Source: Ruminococcus sp. (GTDB taxonomy: Bacteria; Bacillota; Clostridia; Oscillospirales; Acutalibacteraceae). Taken from it: a stretch of 48,636 nucleotides of DNA. Position 1 is the first letter of the stretch; each line of letters starts with the position of its first letter. Below, one piece after another: positions 26,514 through 36,398 of the stretch. The position numbers and the translations under genes were made by a program. The stretch is taken from positions 1-48,636 of the forward strand of contig JAFUJH010000086.1 in the NCBI GenBank assembly GCA_017473775.1. Direction: 5' to 3'. The notes below the pieces were generated by a model. That model was not told the DNA's origin, searched no databases, and saw nothing but the letters and a program-made list of their open reading frames with translations.

Positions 26514-26996
26514 ATGCAGAGTGTTAATATTATTTGCATCGGAAAGTTAAAGGAAAAATATCTTGCAGATGCCATAAAGGAATACAGCACAAGGCTCAAG
26601 CCCTTTTGTAAATTCAGTATAATCGAGCTTGACGAGTACCGTCTGCCCGATAAGCCCTCTGAGGCACAGATTAAAATGTGCATCGAGGAGGAGGGCAAGA
26701 GAATCCTCTCCAAAATTTCAAAGGGTGACTATGTGATACCTATGTGCATTGAGGGTAAGCTCATATCCTCAGAGGAACTGAGTGACCTTATAGCAGACGC
26801 AGGAGTTATGGGCAAGAGCACAGTGGATTTTATCATCGGAGGGTCATACGGACTGTCTGATGATGTTAAGAAAAAGGGGGACTTCCGCCTTTCTATGGGC
26901 AGAATGACCTTTCCCCATCAGCTTGCAAGGGTGATGCTCTGCGAGCAGGTGTACCGCGCATTTCAGATAATGACAGGCGGTAAGTACCACAAGTGA
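26514..26996 (+). CDS. rlmH: 23S rRNA (pseudouridine(1915)-N3)-methyltransferase
   Basis: 160 residues, the full family length. A SPOUT-fold methyltransferase acting on helix 69 of the 70S ribosome. Motifs: ICIGKLKEKYLADAIKEY at the start, FIIGGSYGLSDDV with the SAM-binding glycines, LSMGRMTFPHQLARVMLCEQ, and the terminal GGKYHK. It follows the WalJ-like gene by 13 nt. Confidence 0.95.
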   Translation: MQSVNIICIGKLKEKYLADAIKEYSTRLKPFCKFSIIELDEYRLPDKPSEAQIKMCIEEEGKRILSKISKGDYVIPMCIEGKLISSEELSDLIADAGVMGKSTVDFIIGGSYGLSDDVKKKGDFRLSMGRMTFPHQLARVMLCEQVYRAFQIMTGGKYHK

Positions 26997-27109
26997 GCAG
27001 GTAAGCCGCCTGCAGGGCAATTCATCTTTGGACAGGTTTGGTTCAGAGGAAATGTCCCCAAAACGGCGGAATTTATTAACTGATTAAACTTGAGAAAGGA
27101 GCATACACA

Positions 27110-28849
27110 GTGGCACTTGACGGTATATTCTTAGGACATATAGGCAAGGAAATCGAGCATGTTGCAATGGGTGCTAAGGTGAATCAGGTACATCAGCCAA
27201 GCCGTGACGAACTGATAATTTCTATGCATACAACCACAGGCAACAAGCGTCTGCTTATTTCAGCCCGTGCGGATTCCCCCAGAGTGAGCTTTACAAATCA
27301 CAGCGCAGAGAACCCCTCTGTTGCACCGATGTTCTGTATGCTTATGCGTAAGAAGCTGTGCGGTGCAAGGCTGTGTGCAGTGCATCAGCACCAGCTTGAG
27401 CGTGTGCTCTTTCTTGAGTTTGATGCCACCAACACCTTAGGCGACAGAACAAAACTCACCTTGGTTATAGAGATAATGGGTAAGCACTCCAACTGTATTC
27501 TCCTTGACGAGGAGGGTGTTATCATTGATGCCCTCAAGAGGATAGACCTGACCCTTTCGTCAAAGCGATTGGTGCTCCCACAGCTAAGGTTTGAACTGCC
27601 TCCCTCACAGGGGAAGGTGTCACTCCTTGAGCAGTCTGCACAGGATATCTGTGACAGAATCCTTGCAAATGACAGTATGACTCTTGATAAAGCGATGCTC
27701 AATACTGTTATGGGTGTGTCACCCATAGTATGCAGAGAGGTTTCTTTCAGAGCAACAGGTGCTACGGATATCCGCGTTGAGGATATGACCGCACAGGATA
27801 AAGCTGCTTATGCGAGTGAGCTTGCAAAGCTGAAAGCTCTGGCAGATAACTGCACAGGAACTCCCCTTATGCTCAAGGACAGCACAGGCAAGCCCTTTGA
27901 CCTGACCTTCTTTACAGCCACACAGTACGGAAGCAGTGCCGTGTGCAAGGAATACCAAAGCTTCTCTGAGCTTCTGGATGACTACTTTTATGAGCGTGAC
28001 AGCATAGAGCGTATGCGGGTACGCTCCCGAGACCTCTTGAAGCTTATCTCAAATCATATAGGCAGATTGTCTCGAAAGATAAGTGCTCAGATGGCAGAGC
28101 AGACAAAAAGCAAGGACAGAGAGCACCTTCGTATCTGCGGTGATTTACTTCAGGCAAACCTGTACAGAATAGAAAAGGGTGCACCCTTTGTAGATGTAGA
28201 GAACTTCTATGATGAGAATATGGCAACTCTGCGGATTAAGCTTGACCCTGCAAAGAGTCCTGCACAGAATGCCCAGCGATATTACAAGGACTACGCAAGG
28301 GCAAAGACAGCAGACAAAATGCTCAGCATACAGATTGAAAAGGGCAGGCAGGAGCTGGAGTATCTTGAGAGTGTATACGACGAGATAGAGCGTGCCGAGT
28401 CAGAGCGTGAGCTGTCAGGTATCAGACAGGAGCTTATTGCAGAAGGATATATAAAGCCTCCCAAGGGCAAGCAGAAGCCACCAAAGGAGCTGTCCCCCCG
28501 TGAGTATCAGGTGGCAGACGGCTTTACTGTTTTAGTAGGCAGGAATAACCGTCAGAACGATATGCTGACACTGAAGCTTTCCCACAAAACCGATTTGTGG
28601 TTTCACACCAAGGATATCCCCGGCTCACACACAGTTCTTCTGACCGAGGGCAGAGAAGTCAGTGATGAGGCTATACTGGAGGCGGCACAGATATGTGCTT
28701 ACTTTTCAAAGGCTCGAGAAAGCTCACAGGTGCCTGTGGATTATACATTGATTAAGTTTGTGTCAAAGCCTCAGGGTTCCCCTGCAGGCAGGGTGATTTA
28801 CATCGACCAGCACACAGTGTATGTAACACCCAAAAATCCCGAAAAATAA
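27110..28849 (+). CDS. rqcH: RqcH/NFACT ribosome-quality-control protein
   Basis: 579 residues. In Bacillus, RqcH binds the obstructed 50S subunit and directs C-terminal alanine tailing. The N-terminal NFACT-N domain (MALDGIFLGHIGKEIEH, NQVHQPSRDELI) is followed by a helix-hairpin-helix, a long coiled coil (about 280-430), and the NFACT-R RNA-binding domain with KTDLWFHTKDIPGSH. Older annotation calls the family fibronectin-binding. GTG start with AAGGAG 8 nt upstream. Confidence 0.92.
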   Translation: MALDGIFLGHIGKEIEHVAMGAKVNQVHQPSRDELIISMHTTTGNKRLLISARADSPRVSFTNHSAENPSVAPMFCMLMRKKLCGARLCAVHQHQLERVLFLEFDATNTLGDRTKLTLVIEIMGKHSNCILLDEEGVIIDALKRIDLTLSSKRLVLPQLRFELPPSQGKVSLLEQSAQDICDRILANDSMTLDKAMLNTVMGVSPIVCREVSFRATGATDIRVEDMTAQDKAAYASELAKLKALADNCTGTPLMLKDSTGKPFDLTFFTATQYGSSAVCKEYQSFSELLDDYFYERDSIERMRVRSRDLLKLISNHIGRLSRKISAQMAEQTKSKDREHLRICGDLLQANLYRIEKGAPFVDVENFYDENMATLRIKLDPAKSPAQNAQRYYKDYARAKTADKMLSIQIEKGRQELEYLESVYDEIERAESERELSGIRQELIAEGYIKPPKGKQKPPKELSPREYQVADGFTVLVGRNNRQNDMLTLKLSHKTDLWFHTKDIPGSHTVLLTEGREVSDEAILEAAQICAYFSKARESSQVPVDYTLIKFVSKPQGSPAGRVIYIDQHTVYVTPKNPEK

Positions 28850-28858
28850 CTAGAGAAA

Positions 28859-28909
28859 TTCCGCTTACGGCAGGGCAGAGAACGGACCCTTGCTGTAGGC
28901 GGATTTTTT
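28859..28909 (+). terminator. Terminator after rqcH
   Basis: An arm starting CCGCTTACGGCAGGG pairs with CCCTTGCTGTAGGCGG, giving about 15 pairs with G-U pairs and one bulge, then ATTTTTTG. Confidence 0.82.
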
Positions 28910-28933
28910 GTGCTCTTGTTCACTGTTTGTTGA

Positions 28934-28962
28934 TTGAAATGCTATATATGGTGTGATATAAT
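28934..28962 (+). promoter_or_regulatory. Promoter of ABC transporter operon
   Basis: TTGAAA (28934-28939), 17-nt spacer, consensus TATAAT (28957-28962), 47 nt before the ATPase ATG. Confidence 0.75.
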
Positions 28963-29009
28963 TGTATCTGTATTAATATGTCGATTTTTCGGTGTAAGCA
29001 GGTGATGGT

Positions 29010-29711
29010 ATGAGTCTGGTTGAATTCAGAGATGTAAAAAAATATTATACAATGGGAGAGGTCACCATCAAGGCGGTGGACGGAATATCATTTGATATAG
29101 ACGAGGGCAGTTTCACTGTTGTTGTAGGCTCCTCAGGAGCAGGCAAGACCACAGTGCTGAATATCTTAGGCGGTATGGATACCTGCACAGAAGGTCAGGT
29201 GCTTGTAGGCGGCAGGGATGTAAGCTCTCTTTCTGACAAGGAGCTTGTAATGTTCCGCCGTTATGATATCGGCTTTGTGTTCCAGTTTTATAACCTTATC
29301 CAGAATCTGACCGCCAAGGAGAATGTAGAGCTTGCAACCCAGATTTGCAGGAATCCTATGGATGCCTCCGAGGCACTTAAAAGCGTGGAACTTGAGGACA
29401 GAATGGATAATTTCCCCTCACAGCTTTCAGGCGGTGAACAGCAGAGGGTATCTATTGCCCGTGCACTTGCAAAGCGTCCCAAGCTTTTGTTATGTGACGA
29501 GCCTACAGGTGCACTTGATGATAACACAGGCAGAACAATATTGAAGCTTTTACAGCGTAAGTGCCGCGAGGACGGCATAACTGTTGTGCTGATTACCCAC
29601 AACTCAGCCATTACTCCTATGGCAGACAGAGTCATCCGTATGGGCAGCGGCAGGATTGTCAGCAATACTGTCAACGAAAATCCCCTCAGTGTAGACGAGA
29701 TTGAGTGGTAA
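29010..29711 (+). CDS. ABC transporter ATP-binding protein (MacB/LolD type)
   Basis: 233 residues. Walker A GSSGAGKTTVLN, Q-loop FQFYNLIQN, signature LSGGEQQRVSIARAL, Walker B LLLCDEPTGALD and switch H in LITHNS are all intact. The short length and the GALD form match the MacB/LolD/FtsE-type ATPases that pair with FtsX-family permeases. The permease gene follows after 36 nt. Confidence 0.93.
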   Translation: MSLVEFRDVKKYYTMGEVTIKAVDGISFDIDEGSFTVVVGSSGAGKTTVLNILGGMDTCTEGQVLVGGRDVSSLSDKELVMFRRYDIGFVFQFYNLIQNLTAKENVELATQICRNPMDASEALKSVELEDRMDNFPSQLSGGEQQRVSIARALAKRPKLLLCDEPTGALDDNTGRTILKLLQRKCREDGITVVLITHNSAITPMADRVIRMGSGRIVSNTVNENPLSVDEIEW

Positions 29712-29747
29712 GTACAGTTAATTTTTACAGATGAGGAGGGACAGCCT

Positions 29748-32700
29748 GTGTCGAAGATGCTTGTAAAAAACTTCTTTCGTGATATTAAAAAGACAAGAGC
29801 AAGGTTTATTTCCATTATGCTCATTATTATGCTTGGCGTGGGCTTCCTTGTTGGCATAAATTCCACTGCTCCTTCTATGTATGCGGTGGTCGATGAGTAT
29901 TATAAAGATAGTAACCTGATGGATTTCCGCCTGATATCCACTGTGGGATTTACACAGGAGGATGTGCAGGCTCTGGAGGATACCGAGGGTGTGGAGGATG
30001 TAATGCCCTCATACTTTGCCGATGTACTTCTCAGCGGTGAGTCGGACAAGGTGGCGCGTGTATACGCAGTACCGCAGGCTTATGGGGACAGTCAGCTTAT
30101 AAACAGCATAACTGTTGTAGAGGGCAGACTCCCTGAGAAAGACAACGAGATTGTAGTGGGGCAGAGCGACTTCTCTGATTATCCTGTGGGCTCTGTGGTG
30201 AAATTTGAGTCCCCCGTGAAAGATAAGGATTTGTCCTCCACCTTTGTTACCTCAGAATTTACAGTGGTGGGAATTGTAACCTCACCTATGTATATCTCCT
30301 TTGAGCGTGGAGTCACCAATGTAGGCTCAGGCAAGGTGTCTGCATATATGATGATACCAGCAAGCAGCTTCACTATAGAGCGATACACCGAGGTTTATGT
30401 AACAGGCACAGAGCTTGACTCTCTTGCGCCCTATTCAGCAGAATATGAAAATGCAAGGGATGAGCTTGGATTGCGGCTTGAGCTTACAGGGGAGAAGCGG
30501 AAGTTCGCATTTTCTGAGGAGGAGATAGACTCCGCTCAGGCAAGCATTGACGAGGCAAAACTCAGCTTTGAAAACAAAAAGCAAAAAGCGGAGCAAGAAA
30601 TAGAAGATGCTCAGAATCAGATTGACGAGGGCAGAGCCCGGCTTCAGTCAGAAACTGCAAAAGCAGAGAAAGACCTGCAGGATGCAAAGGTTCAGATAGA
30701 AAGCGGCAGGAAAGAGCTTGCAGATAAGAAGTCTCAGTATATAACAGAAACTGCAAAAGCTGAGCAGGAAATTGCACAGGGAGAAGCAGAGGTTGAAAAA
30801 GCCGAGGCTGAGATTGCTGATGCAAAGGCTCAGATGAAGGAGGAAATCTACTCTCAGGTAAGCGCACTCGGCATTACCCGTGAGCAGTTTGATTATATTT
30901 ACGGCGACAGAGAAATGCTGTCTGTGTCTGATGTGAACAGACTGAGTGAGCTTGTCAGGCTCTACAAGGGCAGTGTGGATGCAAGGATACTGGGACTGCG
31001 TACTATTATAAGAGAGATTGAGGCTGTGTGCTCACTTTCAGGCACAGATCCCACTACAGTAGAGGAATATACATCATCAGTCAACAGACTTGATGAGCTC
31101 ACTGCAGAAAGTGCAAAGCTTGAGGAATTCCTGACCACAGGTAAAACAGAGCTTATAAATGCGGTGGAAGTCTTAATTGATGCAGATGCTGAGGTTGCAT
31201 CCTCAAGGCAGAAGCTTGAGGATGCAAAAGCAGAGCTTGCACAGGGCAAGGTAACAGCTCAGCAGGAGTTTGAGAAGGCAGAGCAACAGCTTGCTCAGGC
31301 AGAGAAGGATTACAACGAAGGTGTAGCCAAACTTGAGAAAACCAAGGTTGACACTACCCTGCAGCTTGATAATGCTCAAAAGGAGCTTGACAGTAAGAAA
31401 AAAGAAGCAGAGAGGGAATTCTCCAAGGCAGAGAAGGAGCTGAGAAAGGCTCAGAAGGAGCTTGACTCCCTTGCAAACCCCATATGGTATTACAACACCC
31501 GTGACGATAACCCGGGCTACTCCTCCTATGAGGATAATGTAGAGAGAATCAACGCTGTGGGTAAGGTGTTCCCTGTGTTCTTTATGCTGGTGGCGGTACT
31601 TGTGTGTGTTACTACGCTGTCCCGTCTTGTAGAGGAGCAGCGTGCCGACATTGGTGCACTGACCACACTGGGATATAAAAAGAAGGATATAATCTTAAAG
31701 TACATAGCCTATGCCCTGAGTGCGACCTTGATTGGCTCAGTTGTGGGCATAGCTCTGGGAGTACCTGTTATCCCCACAGTTATCTACAACGCTTATAGGA
31801 TTCTGTACTCATCATTGCCTTCACTTATACTCAGACTAAATTTAGGCAGTGCAGTGGTGGCAATACTTGTGGCAATGGCGTGTACCTCCGCAGTGGCGTT
31901 CTTTACCTGTAATGCATTGCTCAAGCACAAACCTGCAACTCTGCTCAGACCCAAAGCTCCCAAGGCAGGTAAGCGGATATTCCTTGAGCGGATAGGCTTT
32001 GTCTGGAGCAGAATGAGCTTCTTCGCCAAGGTAACAGCCCGTAACATCTTCCGCTATAAGGCTCGCTTCTTTATGACGGTTATCGGCGTAGCAGGTTGTA
32101 CAGCACTGATTGTTTCTGCTTTCGGTCTGTACAGTAGCATCAACGATGTTATGGATAAGCAATTCGGCGAGATATTCACCTATGATGTGATAATAGCTGC
32201 CGATGACAGCGTCGAGTACAACAAGGAACTTAAAGAAAAGGTCTTTGCAGATTCAAGGTTTGAGCATACAGCTCTGTGCCGTCAGACACTCATAACTGTT
32301 AAATGTGGCGACAAAGAGGTCAGCAGTGATACCTATCTTGCTGTGCCTGAGAGTATAAAGGACTATACTCAGATAGTAAACCTGAGAGACAGAAAAACAG
32401 GTGAGAAAGCAAACTTTGGCAACAGCGGTGTTGTAGTGAGTGAGAAGCTTGCAAAAAATCTGGGTGTTAAGAGCGGAGATAAAATCACCGTAGAAGAAAA
32501 CGGTGTGGAAGCAGAGCTTACTGTATCCGATATATGCGAAAATTATATGTACGGCTATGTGTTTATAAGCCCTGAGTTGTATGCACAGGCTTTCTCTGTA
32601 CAAGCTGAGTTTGACCTGTTTATGTGCACAGCAAAGGAGTCTGTTCCCTTTGATGAGGACAAGGTGGGCAGTGAATATCTGGACACCGAGGGTGTGTTGG

Positions 32701-33155
32701 GAGTATCCTTCATATCAGGCTCTATAAAGAGCTTCGACGATATGATATCCTCCCTTAACTATGTGGTGCTTGTAATGATAATCAGCGCCGCAGCCCTTGC
32801 CTTTGTGGTGCTGTACAACCTGACAAATATCAATATTGCAGAGCGTAAGAGGGAGATTTCGACCCTCAAGGTGTTAGGCTTCAAAAACAGCGAGACCTCT
32901 GCATATATCTACAGAGAAAATATTCTGCTGACCTTGTTCGGTGTTGCGGCAGGACTTGTGCTGGGTGTGTGGCTTTTAGGCTACATCATCACAACCGTTG
33001 AGCTTGATATGGTTATGTTCGGACGGGATATACACGCATTCACCTTTGTACTGTCAGCACTGATGACAGCTCTGTTTGCATCTCTTGTGAATGTGATAAT
33101 GCATCTGAGACTCAAGAAGATAGATATGGTAGAAAGCCTGAAATCAGTTGAGTAA
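29748..33155 (+). CDS. FtsX-family ABC permease with coiled-coil insertion
   Basis: 1135 residues. A transmembrane helix (about 16-38), an extracellular MacB-like domain to about 250, then Glu/Ala/Lys-rich coiled coil at about 260-370 and 465-580, split by a non-coiled stretch. Four or more helices in a first FtsX domain (about 605-740), a linker, one helix near 775-800, a second extracellular domain (about 810-985), and a terminal FtsX domain (AALAFVVLYNLTNINIAERK). It hydrolyses no substrate itself; such transporters transmit force or export peptides. GTG start after GAGGAGGG. Substrate unknown. Confidence 0.88.
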   Translation: MSKMLVKNFFRDIKKTRARFISIMLIIMLGVGFLVGINSTAPSMYAVVDEYYKDSNLMDFRLISTVGFTQEDVQALEDTEGVEDVMPSYFADVLLSGESDKVARVYAVPQAYGDSQLINSITVVEGRLPEKDNEIVVGQSDFSDYPVGSVVKFESPVKDKDLSSTFVTSEFTVVGIVTSPMYISFERGVTNVGSGKVSAYMMIPASSFTIERYTEVYVTGTELDSLAPYSAEYENARDELGLRLELTGEKRKFAFSEEEIDSAQASIDEAKLSFENKKQKAEQEIEDAQNQIDEGRARLQSETAKAEKDLQDAKVQIESGRKELADKKSQYITETAKAEQEIAQGEAEVEKAEAEIADAKAQMKEEIYSQVSALGITREQFDYIYGDREMLSVSDVNRLSELVRLYKGSVDARILGLRTIIREIEAVCSLSGTDPTTVEEYTSSVNRLDELTAESAKLEEFLTTGKTELINAVEVLIDADAEVASSRQKLEDAKAELAQGKVTAQQEFEKAEQQLAQAEKDYNEGVAKLEKTKVDTTLQLDNAQKELDSKKKEAEREFSKAEKELRKAQKELDSLANPIWYYNTRDDNPGYSSYEDNVERINAVGKVFPVFFMLVAVLVCVTTLSRLVEEQRADIGALTTLGYKKKDIILKYIAYALSATLIGSVVGIALGVPVIPTVIYNAYRILYSSLPSLILRLNLGSAVVAILVAMACTSAVAFFTCNALLKHKPATLLRPKAPKAGKRIFLERIGFVWSRMSFFAKVTARNIFRYKARFFMTVIGVAGCTALIVSAFGLYSSINDVMDKQFGEIFTYDVIIAADDSVEYNKELKEKVFADSRFEHTALCRQTLITVKCGDKEVSSDTYLAVPESIKDYTQIVNLRDRKTGEKANFGNSGVVVSEKLAKNLGVKSGDKITVEENGVEAELTVSDICENYMYGYVFISPELYAQAFSVQAEFDLFMCTAKESVPFDEDKVGSEYLDTEGVLGVSFISGSIKSFDDMISSLNYVVLVMIISAAALAFVVLYNLTNINIAERKREISTLKVLGFKNSETSAYIYRENILLTLFGVAAGLVLGVWLLGYIITTVELDMVMFGRDIHAFTFVLSALMTALFASLVNVIMHLRLKKIDMVESLKSVE

Positions 33156-33182
33156 TTAATATTAACTGTCACGGAGGTTATA

Positions 33183-33458
33183 ATGATAACAAGAGAAGAA
33201 ATCAATAATATCGCTTTGCTGTCAAAGCTTTTCGTGGCAGAGAATGAAATGGAAAGCTTCAGAACAGATATGGAGCAGATGATGCAGTTTGCACAGTGTG
33301 TTGCAGATGCAGACACAGCAAATATCAATACAGACGATACAGCCTCATCCTCTCCAATGCGGCAGGATAAAATAGGGACTTCTCTGACGGTGCAGGAGGC
33401 TTTGGCGAATACCGATGCCTCTTGTGACGGGTATTTTGTAGTAAAGAAGAATGGTTGA
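33183..33458 (+). CDS. gatC: Asp-tRNA(Asn)/Glu-tRNA(Gln) amidotransferase subunit C
   Basis: 91 residues. The small subunit that wraps GatA in the GatCAB transamidosome. TREEINNIALLSKLFVAENEMESFRTDMEQMMQF and the downstream DTANINTDD-SSPMRQD segment are typical. First gene of gatCAB, 27 nt after the permease. GGAGGT precedes the ATG. Confidence 0.92.
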   Translation: MITREEINNIALLSKLFVAENEMESFRTDMEQMMQFAQCVADADTANINTDDTASSSPMRQDKIGTSLTVQEALANTDASCDGYFVVKKNG

Positions 33459-33460
33459 TT

Positions 33461-34924
33461 ATGGGCAGAATTGAACAGATACACAGCCTTCTGTGTAAGA
33501 AGGATATATCCTGCAGAGAGCTTACAGAAGAATACCTGAACGCCATACAAAGGGACAACCCTGAGCTTTTTGCCTATGTTACAGTTACTGCACAGGAGGC
33601 ACTGACCGCTGCGGATAAAATTGACAGGCAGATAGCACAGGGTGGGGATATTGGTATGCTCTCAGGTGTGCCAATGTCCATAAAGGATAATATCTCCACA
33701 CGAGGTATCAGAACCACCTGCTGTTCAAAAATGCTTGCGGACTACACCCCTGTGTATGACGCGAGTGTGTGGAGCAAGCTGAAAAATTCAGGAGCAGTGC
33801 TCCTTGGCAAAGCTAATATGGATGAGTTTGCCATGGGCAGTACAGGTGAGAATTCCTGCTTCGGTGCATCCTCCAATCCCTATAACACAGCTTTGGTGTC
33901 GGGTGGCTCCTCAGGAGGCAGTGCAGTGTCAGTAAGTGCAAACCTTGCTGTCTATTCCTTAGGCACAGACACAGGAGGTTCTGTGCGTCAGCCTGCGTCC
34001 TTTTGCGGTGTAGTGGGACTCAAGCCCACCTACGGTGCAGTGTCCCGTTACGGGCTTGTGGCTTTTGCCTCAAGCCTTGACCAGATTGGTCCTATGGCAA
34101 GTACAGTGGAGGATGTGTCCCTTGTGTTCGACTCTATTGCAGGAGGGGATGTGCTTGACTCCACCTGTAACAGAGATTATAAACCCGATACTTACAAAAC
34201 TCTGAAAGATGATATAAAGGGCAGAACTGTAGGCATAATCCGCCAGTTTGCAGATAACAACAGTATCTCTCCTGAGGTTAAATCCTCTATGAATGAAGCG
34301 GTAAAAACCTTTGAAGATTTAGGTGCGAAGGTGATTATGGTTGATATACCTGAGATTCTTCGCAGTGTACCTGTTTACTGTGTTATCTCCTGTGCAGAAG
34401 CATCCTCAAACCTTGCCCGCTTTGACGGTATACGATACGGCTACAGAGCACAGGGAGACTTCATGAGTATCCATCAGCTTATCTGCAAAAGCAGAAGCGA
34501 AGGTTTCGGCAAAGAGGTCAAGCGAAGAATTATGATGGGTACCAATGTGCTTTCAAGTGATAAATGTAGTTTTTATTACGACAAAGCAAGAGCCCTGAGG
34601 CAAGCACTCAGCAATGAATTCAGCAGGGCTTTCTCTCAGTGCGATGTTATCATAGCACCCACTGCCCCTACTCCTGCATTTGTAAAAAATAGAGTAGTGG
34701 CAGACCCTACCGTTCTCTATATGGAGGATATGTGCACAGTATGTACAAACTTAGCATCCTTGCCTGCGGTGTCACTTCCCTGCGGATATTCCGCTCAGGG
34801 GCTTCCCATAGGAATGCAGATTATCGGTGATAAATTCTCCGAGTCACTTATTCTGAATATGGCATATAAATTCCAGCAGGCAACGGACTTTATGCGGACT
34901 TCGGATTGGGGTGTGAAGCTGTGA
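33461..34924 (+). CDS. gatA: Asp-tRNA(Asn)/Glu-tRNA(Gln) amidotransferase subunit A
   Basis: 487 residues. Glutaminase subunit generating ammonia for GatB. The amidase Ser-cisSer-Lys triad lies in MSIKDNIST and VSGGSSGGSAVSVSAN, followed by GTDTGGSVRQPASFCGVVGLKPTYG. I take ATG 33461; a TTG at 33455 overlapping the gatC stop (TTGA) is equally possible. The ribosome binding site is weak for both, so translation may depend on coupling to gatC. Confidence 0.93.
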   Translation: MGRIEQIHSLLCKKDISCRELTEEYLNAIQRDNPELFAYVTVTAQEALTAADKIDRQIAQGGDIGMLSGVPMSIKDNISTRGIRTTCCSKMLADYTPVYDASVWSKLKNSGAVLLGKANMDEFAMGSTGENSCFGASSNPYNTALVSGGSSGGSAVSVSANLAVYSLGTDTGGSVRQPASFCGVVGLKPTYGAVSRYGLVAFASSLDQIGPMASTVEDVSLVFDSIAGGDVLDSTCNRDYKPDTYKTLKDDIKGRTVGIIRQFADNNSISPEVKSSMNEAVKTFEDLGAKVIMVDIPEILRSVPVYCVISCAEASSNLARFDGIRYGYRAQGDFMSIHQLICKSRSEGFGKEVKRRIMMGTNVLSSDKCSFYYDKARALRQALSNEFSRAFSQCDVIIAPTAPTPAFVKNRVVADPTVLYMEDMCTVCTNLASLPAVSLPCGYSAQGLPIGMQIIGDKFSESLILNMAYKFQQATDFMRTSDWGVKL

Positions 34925-36333
34925 AGTATGAACTTACCGTAGGGCTTGAGACCCACATTGAGCTCAGCACAAAATCAAAGATGTTCTGCTCCTGCTCCAC
35001 CGCTTTTGCAGGAGCGCCAAACACCCAGTGCTGTCCTGTGTGCTTAGGACTTCCCGGCTCACTTCCTGTGATGAACAGGTATGCAGTGGAGCTGGCTGTT
35101 ATGGCAGGACTAGCCCTTAATTGCAAGGTGGCAAACACCTCTTATATGGACAGGAAGAACTACTCCTATCCCGATTTGCCCAAGGCGTACCAGATTTCTC
35201 AGTATGATGTACCTTTGTGCATCGGGGGATATCTTGAGCTTCAATCGGGCAAGAAAATCCGCATCACCCGAATTCACATTGAGGAGGATGCAGGCAAGCT
35301 TGTCCACAAGGAGAAGGAGACCCTCATCGACTATAACCGTTGCGGTGTACCCCTCATAGAGATTGTAACAGAGCCTGATTTCTGCACAGTGGATGAGGTC
35401 AGGGAGTATGTGGAGACCTTACAGCACTTAATGCGTTACATAGGTGTGTCCGATTGCAGAATGCAGGAGGGCTCTATGCGGTGCGATGTGAATGTGTCTG
35501 TCAGGTTAAAGGGTACAGACGCCTTAGGTACACGGACAGAGATAAAGAATATGAACTCCGTAGCCAATATGGTGAGGGCTATTGAGTATGAATACACACG
35601 CCAGTGTGAGCTTCTTGAAAAAGAGCAGAGTGTCACACAGGACACCCTGCGGTATGTAGAGGAAACAGGCAAAACCTCTCCTATGCGAAGCAAAGAGGAC
35701 GCCAGAGATTATCGCTTCTTCCGCGAGCCTGACCTGCTGAGTGTCAGTGTAAGTGATGAAGAAATAAAGGCTATAAAGGATAAAATCCCGGAACTTCCAA
35801 AGGATAAGATAAAACGATATATACAGACCTTCGGACTGACAGAAGCCGACGCAAACCACCTGATAAAATACAGACGGATATCAGAGTATTTTGACGAAGT
35901 TGCAAGGCTTTCAAAATCCCCCAAAACAGGAGCAAAGTTTATAATAGGTCAGATGTTCAGCCTTTTCTCTACTGAAGCACAGAAAGAGGCGTTTGCTGTC
36001 AGGGTTACGCCTGAATCCCTTGCAACTCTTGTAAACTTACTTGCAGATGGTAAAATAAATTCAAACCTTGCAAAGACAACCCTTGAGCAGATGCTCATAA
36101 CAGGCAAATCAGCAGACGAGCTTTTGTCAGCAGAGGATATGGCGGCGCTGAGTGAGGCTGACCTCGACTCCCTTTGTAAAAGAGCTGTAGAGTCAAACAC
36201 GGGTGCTGTGGCAGACTATAAAGGCGGAAAAGAGAAGGCCATAATGGCACTGGTGGGCTTTGTAATGCGTGAAAGCCGCGGCAAAGCAAACCCTGAAAGT
36301 GCAAAAGAAAAACTAAAAGAGATTATAAAATAG
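34921..36333 (+). CDS. gatB: Asp-tRNA(Asn)/Glu-tRNA(Gln) amidotransferase subunit B
   Basis: 470 residues. Kinase and transamidase subunit: activates the misacylated tRNA and swaps in ammonia. The start YELTVGLETHIEL, zinc-type Cys set CSCSTAFAGAPNTQCCPVC, RKNYSYPDLPKAYQISQYD and RCDVNVSV are family hallmarks, and a YqeY-like tail ends the protein. GTG 34921 overlaps the gatA stop by 4 nt (GTGA). Its presence implies that at least one of asparaginyl- or glutaminyl-tRNA is made indirectly. Confidence 0.94.
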   Translation: MKYELTVGLETHIELSTKSKMFCSCSTAFAGAPNTQCCPVCLGLPGSLPVMNRYAVELAVMAGLALNCKVANTSYMDRKNYSYPDLPKAYQISQYDVPLCIGGYLELQSGKKIRITRIHIEEDAGKLVHKEKETLIDYNRCGVPLIEIVTEPDFCTVDEVREYVETLQHLMRYIGVSDCRMQEGSMRCDVNVSVRLKGTDALGTRTEIKNMNSVANMVRAIEYEYTRQCELLEKEQSVTQDTLRYVEETGKTSPMRSKEDARDYRFFREPDLLSVSVSDEEIKAIKDKIPELPKDKIKRYIQTFGLTEADANHLIKYRRISEYFDEVARLSKSPKTGAKFIIGQMFSLFSTEAQKEAFAVRVTPESLATLVNLLADGKINSNLAKTTLEQMLITGKSADELLSAEDMAALSEADLDSLCKRAVESNTGAVADYKGGKEKAIMALVGFVMRESRGKANPESAKEKLKEIIK

Positions 36334-36383
36334 GCTCCATCTTTGAGGGAGCTGGATTGCCGTCAGGCAAGACTGAGGGAGTA
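36332..36383. repeat. CTCCCT/GAGGGAG multi-hairpin repeat, half copy R4
   Basis: Only the first module is present: GGCTCCATCTTTGAGGGAGC, CTGGA, tip TTGCC-GTCA-GGCAA (36357-36370), GACTGAGGGAGT. It begins at the gatB stop codon and ends 16 nt before the HAD gene start, so it separates gatB from the next gene. Confidence 0.8.
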
Positions 36384-36398
36384 ACAAGGAGGTGCTGT

